A stretch of 10,984 bases of DNA from Anaerolineaceae bacterium (lineage in GTDB: Bacteria; Chloroflexota; Anaerolineae; Anaerolineales; Anaerolineaceae): positions 1-10,984 of the forward strand of contig DLXG01000007.1 of the NCBI GenBank assembly GCA_003448875.1. Reading direction: 5' to 3'. Made by a program: the position numbers and the translations under genes. Positions 6,914 to 10,984 of the stretch are shown in pieces (position 1 is the stretch's first letter; each line of letters opens with the position of its first letter). The notes below the pieces were generated by a model. It searched no databases, was not told the origin of the DNA, and worked only from the letters and a program-made list of their open reading frames with translations.

Positions 6914-7375
6914 ATGGAATATATCAAGTTTAGTTTGTTTTTTATGGTAATTTTCAGCGGTGCCTACCTTGCGGCTGGACTGCTGGCCTACCGCATCAGC
7001 CACGACCTTTACCGCGGTGAAAACCGCCTGCTTGATTTCTTGAAAGACATGGCCGACCCAGCGGAAAATGCCCGCGTGGCCAAAACAGCCCTGCCGTTAC
7101 AGCTTGTGCGCGGATTTTTACTTTCAATCGTGCTTTACCCCATCATCGGATTTCTGGGAGAGTTATCCTATCCTGTCCGTTTCGCCTTTCTGGCCGCACT
7201 GATGTTTATGTATACCGACTTTGCCAGCGCCATTCCCTTCCCGCACAACATCGAGGGATTGATTTACATGAAAGACCGCTACCTGAAGAAAAGCGCGTTC
7301 TGGAAACTGCAATTTGAAATGATTGTATTCAGCCTGCTGTTCGGCTTGGTTTCTGGCTGGCTTTTATTTGCCTGA
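6914..7375 (+). CDS. Small four-helix membrane protein of unknown family
   Basis: I do not recognise this 153-aa protein. It has four clear hydrophobic segments (about 6-26, 64-84, 86-107 and 132-152), no signal-peptide cleavage site and no conserved catalytic motif. A charged soluble loop (about 28-60, RISHDLYRGENRLLDFLKDM) lies between helices 1 and 2, and a conserved-looking polar stretch, FASAIPFPHNIEGLIYMKDRY (103-123), lies between helices 3 and 4. The frame extends upstream to a TTG at 6851, but ATG 6914 is chosen because the first membrane helix begins there and AGGA lies about 10 nt before it. The ASCH gene follows after 52 nt in the same direction, so the two may share a transcript. 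Confidence 0.7.
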   Translation: MEYIKFSLFFMVIFSGAYLAAGLLAYRISHDLYRGENRLLDFLKDMADPAENARVAKTALPLQLVRGFLLSIVLYPIIGFLGELSYPVRFAFLAALMFMYTDFASAIPFPHNIEGLIYMKDRYLKKSAFWKLQFEMIVFSLLFGLVSGWLLFA

Positions 7376-7427
7376 GCAGGTATCATCAAGTCAGGCAATA
7401 CAAAAAACTGAACACCAGACAAGGATA

Positions 7428-7853
7428 ATGATGAACCGGCTAAAAAGAATCCAGTTTTGGGGAGCAGATGAAAACGACGACCATCTGGTTGTAGAAATCA
7501 TCGAGGGCAAAAAGACGGCCACGGTCAGCAAAGCGGATGATTACAACGAGCCCTACGGCGAATTTGATGACGGCGGGCTGGAAGTGGGCGATATGGTTGA
7601 TGTGTACGACCTTAAGCAGCGGCTGCGTTGCCGCATCCGCGTCACCGAAGTCTATCCGGTGAAATTTGGTGCTATTCCCGAAAAACTGTGGAGAGGGGAA
7701 GCCTGCCGAAGCGCGGAGCATTTTCAAGAGGCACACCGGCTCTGCTGGCCGGATGATGATTTAAGTGATGAATTTGAAATGATCGCCATCCATTTTGAAC
7801 TAATCGAGGTCTTTCCGCCGGCAGAGGAAACCAAAGCTCAGTCATGCCATTGA
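7428..7853 (+). CDS. ASCH domain-containing protein
   Basis: Small soluble protein of 141 aa. Its N-terminal half shows the ASCH signature: FWG (10-12), then EIIEGKKTATVSKADDY with GKKTAT at 27-32, then a GLEVGDMVDVYD strand pair and CRIRVTEVYPVKFGAIPEKL. ASCH domains share the PUA-like beta-barrel fold and are thought to bind RNA or modified nucleic acid; some members (YqfB type) are amidohydrolases acting on N4-acetylcytidine. Which applies here cannot be told. The start is ATG 7428 (or the next codon, 7431), with AAGGA just before it at 7421-7425; the longer open frame to 7323 overlaps the preceding gene and is not used. Its 3' end overlaps the GNAT gene by 10 nt, implying coupled translation and perhaps a shared function. 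Confidence 0.82.
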   Translation: MMNRLKRIQFWGADENDDHLVVEIIEGKKTATVSKADDYNEPYGEFDDGGLEVGDMVDVYDLKQRLRCRIRVTEVYPVKFGAIPEKLWRGEACRSAEHFQEAHRLCWPDDDLSDEFEMIAIHFELIEVFPPAEETKAQSCH

Positions 7854-8356
7854 TTCAGGCACGCCTTGACCACCTTGACCCGCTCAGTAATCTGATTGAG
7901 CGGGTGATTAATTCCCTGATGGGGCAGGGCATCTTCCAATGGGATGCAACCTATCCCAACCGTGCCTTCCTCTGCCAAGCCATTTCGGACGGCAACCTGT
8001 TCGTTTACGTAGATGATGGGAACCTTATCGGCTGCGTGGTGCTGGACGAGTGGCAGGCACCCGAATGGAGCGGGATAGAATGGGAAGTGTCAGAATCCCC
8101 TGTGCTCGTCATCCACGCGCTGGCGATTGAGCCGCTTTGGCAAGGGCGCGGTTATGGTTCGGCTCTTTTACAGGCCTGCGAACGGCTGGCCGTAGAAAAC
8201 GGCTACGGATGTATTCGCCTGGATACCTTTAAGGGTAACGCGGCGGCAAAGCAGTTCTATGAACGGCATGGCTACCAGTATCGAGGCGCGGTTCAATACC
8301 GCTCCAAGCCCATCGGTCACCAAACCTATCTGTGTTATGAAAAAATCATCCGCTAA
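7844..8356 (+). CDS. GNAT family N-acetyltransferase
   Basis: 170-aa protein of the GNAT fold, which transfers an acetyl group from acetyl-CoA to an amine. Motif A is clear: VLVIHALAIEPLWQGRGYGSALL, with the acetyl-CoA pyrophosphate-binding QGRGYG at 100-105. The C-terminal motif B region (IRLDTFKGNAAAKQFYERHGY) is also typical. The N-terminal part (about 15-45, NSLMGQGIFQWDATYPNRAF) resembles the acceptor-binding region of small-molecule GNATs whose substrate is unknown. ATG 7844 lies inside the last codons of the ASCH gene (10-nt overlap); the nearest purine-rich site (AGAGGA, about 7822-7827) is some 16 nt away, so translation probably depends on coupling. The gene ends 231 nt before the bidirectional terminator. 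Confidence 0.9.
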   Translation: MPLIQARLDHLDPLSNLIERVINSLMGQGIFQWDATYPNRAFLCQAISDGNLFVYVDDGNLIGCVVLDEWQAPEWSGIEWEVSESPVLVIHALAIEPLWQGRGYGSALLQACERLAVENGYGCIRLDTFKGNAAAKQFYERHGYQYRGAVQYRSKPIGHQTYLCYEKIIR

Positions 8357-8587
8357 GGCCATGGTGTGCCGGGTTTTGAAGGATGGAGCATCTAATCAAT
8401 TCCATCACCGCAGTAGCCGATCAAAATCAGGGCCGTGTGTTCAATTTATCACTTTAGGATTATCTTCCTTACAGGTATCAGCAATAGATTATCGAAATTG
8501 TGTTTTTTGGTTTACCGGAATCATTGCCTCCTGCACCATGACAGCCTGGCCCTGACAAGGGCAGGAAGGCAGCACATCGGAAAATCA
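8357..8587. other. Intergenic region with short stem-loops between the GNAT and DUF35 genes
   Basis: No supportable gene. The short open frames here have no ribosome binding site and no homology that I recognise. At 8545-8565 an imperfect hairpin (CCTGgCCCT / AGGGcAGG) competes with a longer pairing of GCCTCCTGC (8526-8534) and GCAGGaAGGC (8561-8570). They precede the terminator but have no U-tract of their own. Confidence 0.4.
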
Positions 8588-8619
8588 AAAACGCCCTCCC
8601 CCTTTCGGGAGGGCGTTTT
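8588..8619. terminator. Bidirectional intrinsic terminator between convergent genes
   Basis: A perfect 13-bp stem, AAAACGCCCTCCC (8588-8600) and GGGAGGGCGTTTT (8607-8619), with loop CCTTTC. The A-tract and T-tract at the two feet give a U-run on either strand. It serves the plus-strand ASCH/GNAT transcript and the minus-strand DUF35 operon, whose stop codon is 19 nt away. Confidence 0.93.
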
Positions 8620-8637
8620 CAAATTATCCATGGTTTT

Positions 8638-9039
8638 TTAATGCTGCATGACCGGGCGGAACTTATAGCCGTAGATGATGATGCCGCGTTCATCGCCGTC
8701 CGAGCGAATTTTGCGGGTGACCATCTCCACCGGCATACCAATTTCAACCTCGTCGGCATCCACATCGGTCAACTGGGCAGTGACCACCGGCCCTTCCTCC
8801 AACTGCACCAGCGCCACGGTGTAAGGGGCGGTTTCTTCAAAGCCAGCCGGGGCCTCGGTCACATGCGTGAAAGAATATACCTTGCCGCGCCCGCTGAAGG
8901 TGAAGGTGGTGCGGGCCTCGTTGCCGCAGTGCGGGCAGACATCCCGCGGCGGGAAGATCTTGCCCTCGCAATGCGGGCAGACCTCGCCCTGCAGGGCGTA
9001 ACGCTGTTTTTTCAATCGCCAGTGTCGTGGGATTTCCAT
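8638..9039 (-). CDS. Zn-ribbon / OB-fold protein (DUF35), partner of HMG-CoA synthase and thiolase
   Basis: 133-aa acyl-CoA-associated protein, the usual length for the family. After an N-terminal helix (MEIPRHWRLKKQRYALQGEV) comes the zinc ribbon CPHCEGKIFPPRDVCPHC (C-x2-C-x10-C-x2-C, about 21-38), then the OB fold (about 45-130) with VALVQLEEGPVVTAQLTDVD and EIGMPVEMVTRKIR. In archaea the homologue bridges HMG-CoA synthase and acetoacetyl-CoA thiolase and binds the CoA moiety so that the intermediate is passed on directly; in actinobacterial steroid degradation a DUF35 domain pairs with a thiolase-fold aldolase. The gene follows the thiolase-like gene by 95 nt on the same strand, with AAGGAGAG before its ATG. 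Transcription ends at the strong hairpin 19 nt after TAA. A broken second copy lies at 5236-5623. Confidence 0.9.
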   Translation of the reverse strand: MEIPRHWRLKKQRYALQGEVCPHCEGKIFPPRDVCPHCGNEARTTFTFSGRGKVYSFTHVTEAPAGFEETAPYTVALVQLEEGPVVTAQLTDVDADEVEIGMPVEMVTRKIRSDGDERGIIIYGYKFRPVMQH

Positions 9040-9134
9040 TTTTTCTCTCCTTCCGGGTTAATCACAGAATAAATTCATCTTGGTTCATGTTCGAATGCAA
9101 TTCGTTTCTCTCAAATGAGGCCAATCTGCCTTTC

Positions 9135-10295
9135 TCATACTCGTTCAAGCACATGGGCAAAAGCGGATGAAGCCGGCCCGCCCAGATTGAGCGTCAATGC
9201 CATGCGCGCATCGGCCACCTGATTGGCGCCCGCTTCGCCGCGTAATTGCTGAACCGCCTCCACAATTTGATATACTCCGGCCGCACCCAGCGGATTGCCG
9301 CGGCCCTTACTGCCGCCCATGGTCAGCACCGGCAGACGGCCGTTCAGACGCAAATCGCCATTCTGGCCCAGCCGCCAGCCCTCGCCGCGTTCGGCGAAAC
9401 CGGCCGCTTCCAGCCCCAGCACGGCGTAAATCGAAAAGGCATCGTCCACCTCAAACAGGTCCACCTCACCGGGCAGAATGCCGCCCATCTCACAGGCGCG
9501 CTGTACGGCATAGCGGGCGGCATCAAAGGCCAGTGGGTCGGGGCGGTCGTGCAGGGCAAGGGTGTCAATCACCCCGCCCGCGCCGCGCACCCGCACCAGC
9601 GGGTGACCGATTCCGGCCTGACGCGCTTTTTCGGGGGTGGTCAGCAGCACGGCGGCAGCCCCATCAGCATAAGAGGCCTGATCGTACAAATTGAGCGGGT
9701 CGGCTACCGGCGGGGCTTTCTCGTAGGTATCCTGATCAATGGCACGCCGGTACATGGCAAACGGGTTATTGACCGCGTTGGCGTGGGCCAGCACCGGAAA
9801 CGCCCCAAAGGCCGAGCGCGGCGCACCGTACTGATAAATGTAGCGCTGCATTAACAAACCGGCCTGTGCCGCCAGTGTCAGCCCCACCATGGCTTCGTAA
9901 TCGGCATCCATCGAAATGGCCAGCGCGGCTTCCTGCTCGCTGCCGATAGCATCGGTGTATTTTTCTACCCCAACCACCAGCGCTGCATCCACATAGCCGG
10001 AAGCCACCGCAATATAGCCCATCTGAAAAGCCGCCCCGCCGGAAGCCTGCCCGGCTTCACAGGTAAAAGCCTCAACACCGGTCAGGCCGGCGTTATCGGC
10101 CAGCAGGGTGCCAAGGTTGGACTGGTGCGAGGTGACAATCGCCAGATAGTTACCCACATACAGGGCATCGGGGGTCAGACCGTTAGCGTCCTTTCGGGCC
10201 GCCTTCATCGCCTGATAGGCAAGCGAGCGCAGTGAAATATCCCACAACTCACCCACGCGGGTCTGACCGATGCCGGCAATCACAACATCACGCAT
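9135..10295 (-). CDS. Thiolase-like protein (SCP2/archaeal thiolase type) lacking the canonical catalytic residues
   Basis: 386 aa, full length for the SCP2-type thiolase family and in frame throughout. The N-terminus (MRDVVIAGIGQTRVGELWD) and the block SGYVDAALVVGVEKYTDA match archaeal acetoacetyl-CoA thiolases well. The active site does not. Where they have EAACASG the protein reads EAGQASG, placing Q83 at the nucleophile Cys (a Cys occurs four residues earlier, C79). The HDAF His is replaced in EVDDAF (D284), and GHPxGA reads GNPLGA (N334). The end, LTLNLGGPASSAF, also lacks a catalytic Cys. A claisen-type thiolase reaction is therefore doubtful. ATG 10295 is chosen over the upstream in-frame TTG (10310) because GGAGG lies 7 nt before it; that ribosome binding site overlaps the TGA of the HMG-CoA synthase gene, 11 nt upstream. 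Automated annotation would probably call it acetyl-CoA acetyltransferase. It could be a scaffold, an acyl-CoA binder or a repurposed enzyme. Confidence 0.88.
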   Translation of the reverse strand: MRDVVIAGIGQTRVGELWDISLRSLAYQAMKAARKDANGLTPDALYVGNYLAIVTSHQSNLGTLLADNAGLTGVEAFTCEAGQASGGAAFQMGYIAVASGYVDAALVVGVEKYTDAIGSEQEAALAISMDADYEAMVGLTLAAQAGLLMQRYIYQYGAPRSAFGAFPVLAHANAVNNPFAMYRRAIDQDTYEKAPPVADPLNLYDQASYADGAAAVLLTTPEKARQAGIGHPLVRVRGAGGVIDTLALHDRPDPLAFDAARYAVQRACEMGGILPGEVDLFEVDDAFSIYAVLGLEAAGFAERGEGWRLGQNGDLRLNGRLPVLTMGGSKGRGNPLGAAGVYQIVEAVQQLRGEAGANQVADARMALTLNLGGPASSAFAHVLERV

Positions 10296-10306
10296 GGTCA
10301 GCCTCC

Positions 10307-10984
10307 TCAATCTGCCAGTTTGCCGCGCAGGCGCACATACATGCCGTAGTCAATTTCGGTACGGCGGGCAATGTAGTCCTGAGTGGTCAGCGCCAGACGC
10401 TGGCGCTCGGCCAGCGCTTCGGTAGCGCGGAACAGGAAGGCATCCGAACCGGCCCCCGAGCCAAACGAAACCACCAGAATGCGGTCGCCGGGTTTGGCGC
10501 AGTCCAGCACGGCCGAGAGCCCGATCATGGCCGCACCGGCGTAGGTATTGCCGATCACCGGCGAAAGCAGGCCGGGTTGAATCTGCTCGGGGGTAAAACC
10601 GAGCATCTTGGCTACCCGCTGGGGGAATTTGGTGTTGGGCTGGTGAAAGACGGCGTATTGAATATCCCCGGCGGTCACACCCAAATCTTTCATTAACTGC
10701 TTACCGGCCTCGGTGATGTGCTTGAAGTAAGCCGGGTCACCGGTGAAGCGCTGCCCATGCTGCGGGTAGCGCTCGTGCGCCCGCCGCCAGAAGTCGGGCG
10801 TGTCGGTTACATAAGAATACGTGCCTTCCACCACCGCCAGCGATTCCTCGGCCGGGCCGAGGATGTAGGCCGCGCCGCCGGCCGCGGCGGTATATTCCAG
10901 CGCATCGCCGGGCCGCCCCTGGGCCGTATCCATGCCGATGGCCAGCGCATAGCGCCCCATACCGGCTGCCACCATTGCAATTGC
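10307..10984 (-). CDS. Hydroxymethylglutaryl-CoA synthase, archaeal type, C-terminal part
   Basis: Condenses acetyl-CoA with acetoacetyl-CoA to HMG-CoA, the precursor of mevalonate. The frame is open to the window edge (225 residues before TGA at 10307-10309); about 120 N-terminal residues, with the nucleophile Cys and the general base Glu, lie outside. Visible signatures are [40 protein letters not shown], the catalytic-His loop [10 protein letters not shown] (His codon 10643-10645) and [12 protein letters not shown] ... [15 protein letters not shown]. These are archaeal HMG-CoA synthase motifs rather than those of KAS III (FabH), the main alternative. ATG at 10973-10975 lies mid-domain and is not the start. 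The gene is followed after 11 nt by the thiolase-like gene, with whose ribosome binding site its stop codon overlaps, so the two are co-translated. Confidence 0.88.
   Translation of the reverse strand, partial: AIAMVAAGMGRYALAIGMDTAQGRPGDALEYTAAAGGAAYILGPAEESLAVVEGTYSYVTDTPDFWRRAHERYPQHGQRFTGDPAYFKHITEAGKQLMKDLGVTAGDIQYAVFHQPNTKFPQRVAKMLGFTPEQIQPGLLSPVIGNTYAGAAMIGLSAVLDCAKPGDRILVVSFGSGAGSDAFLFRATEALAERQRLALTTQDYIARRTEIDYGMYVRLRGKLAD

Noticed and set aside
8526..8580. Stretch reading GACAGCCTGG...GGAAGGCAGCAC with nested pairing, superficially like the helix 8 motif of signal recognition particle RNA
   Set aside because: The conserved TCAGG/GGAAGGAAGCAG core is not present in order, the apical loop would be far too long, and the flanks do not form the extended rod of a 4.5S-type RNA.
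8259..8641. Two short overlapping plus-strand open frames after the GNAT gene
   Set aside because: The first overlaps the GNAT gene in another frame, neither has a ribosome binding site or a recognisable domain, and both run into or through the bidirectional terminator.
5236..9039. Composite transposon flanked by insertion sequences
   Set aside because: The flanking repeats are copies of a DUF35 gene, not transposase genes; no terminal inverted repeats or target-site duplications were seen.
9067..9104. Small palindromes (GAATaaATTC and CGAATgcaATTCG) between the thiolase-like and DUF35 genes
   Set aside because: The repeats are short and AT-rich with no U-tract and no clear promoter hexamers nearby; they could easily arise by chance, so no function is claimed.
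9197..9854. Long plus-strand frames (up to about 200 codons) opposite the thiolase-like gene
   Set aside because: They are antisense shadows of a high-GC coding region; the composition (Arg, Pro, His, Gln) is typical of shadow frames and no fold is recognisable.

Overview
The window looks like chromosomal DNA of a Chloroflexi bacterium, most likely of the Anaerolineae. That is an inference from gene content: an archaeal-type HMG-CoA synthase / thiolase-like / DUF35 cluster, a very large multi-membrane NarL-type sensor kinase and a CoA-dehydratase activase. No rRNA or other marker gene is present to prove it. I see no tRNA, rRNA, CRISPR array, transposase or phage gene.

Layout. (1) 1-1851, minus strand: the N-terminal 617 residues of a two-module (R)-2-hydroxyacyl-CoA dehydratase activase, cut off by the window edge. 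(2) 2071-5156, plus strand: a two-component pair, an 819-aa membrane sensor histidine kinase with a PDZ-like sensor region, overlapping by 22 nt a NarL/FixJ response regulator. A divergent intergenic region with an extended -10 promoter separates it from the activase. (3) 5181-5688, minus strand: a decayed copy of a zinc-ribbon/OB-fold (DUF35) gene that still has its own terminator, ribosome binding site, promoter and an array of direct repeats upstream. (4) 5928-8356, plus strand: four small genes, a CPBP membrane protease homologue, a four-helix membrane protein of unknown family, an ASCH-domain protein and a GNAT acetyltransferase; the last two overlap. (5) A bidirectional terminator at 8588-8619 divides these from (6) 8638-10984, minus strand: DUF35 protein, thiolase-like protein and HMG-CoA synthase (cut by the window end), transcribed in the order HMG-CoA synthase, thiolase-like, DUF35.

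How the genes work together. In archaea the products of the HMG-CoA synthase / thiolase / DUF35 cluster form one complex that makes HMG-CoA for the mevalonate pathway. Here the thiolase-like member is an intact reading frame but has lost the recognisable thiolase catalytic residues: Gln at the nucleophile Cys position, Asp in place of the HDAF-motif His, and Asn in place of the GHP-motif His. Its chemistry is therefore uncertain. It may be a structural partner or a repurposed enzyme such as an aldolase. This is the most interesting signal in the window. The four plus-strand genes lie between two same-orientation DUF35 copies, one intact and one broken, which suggests a past duplication or insertion.
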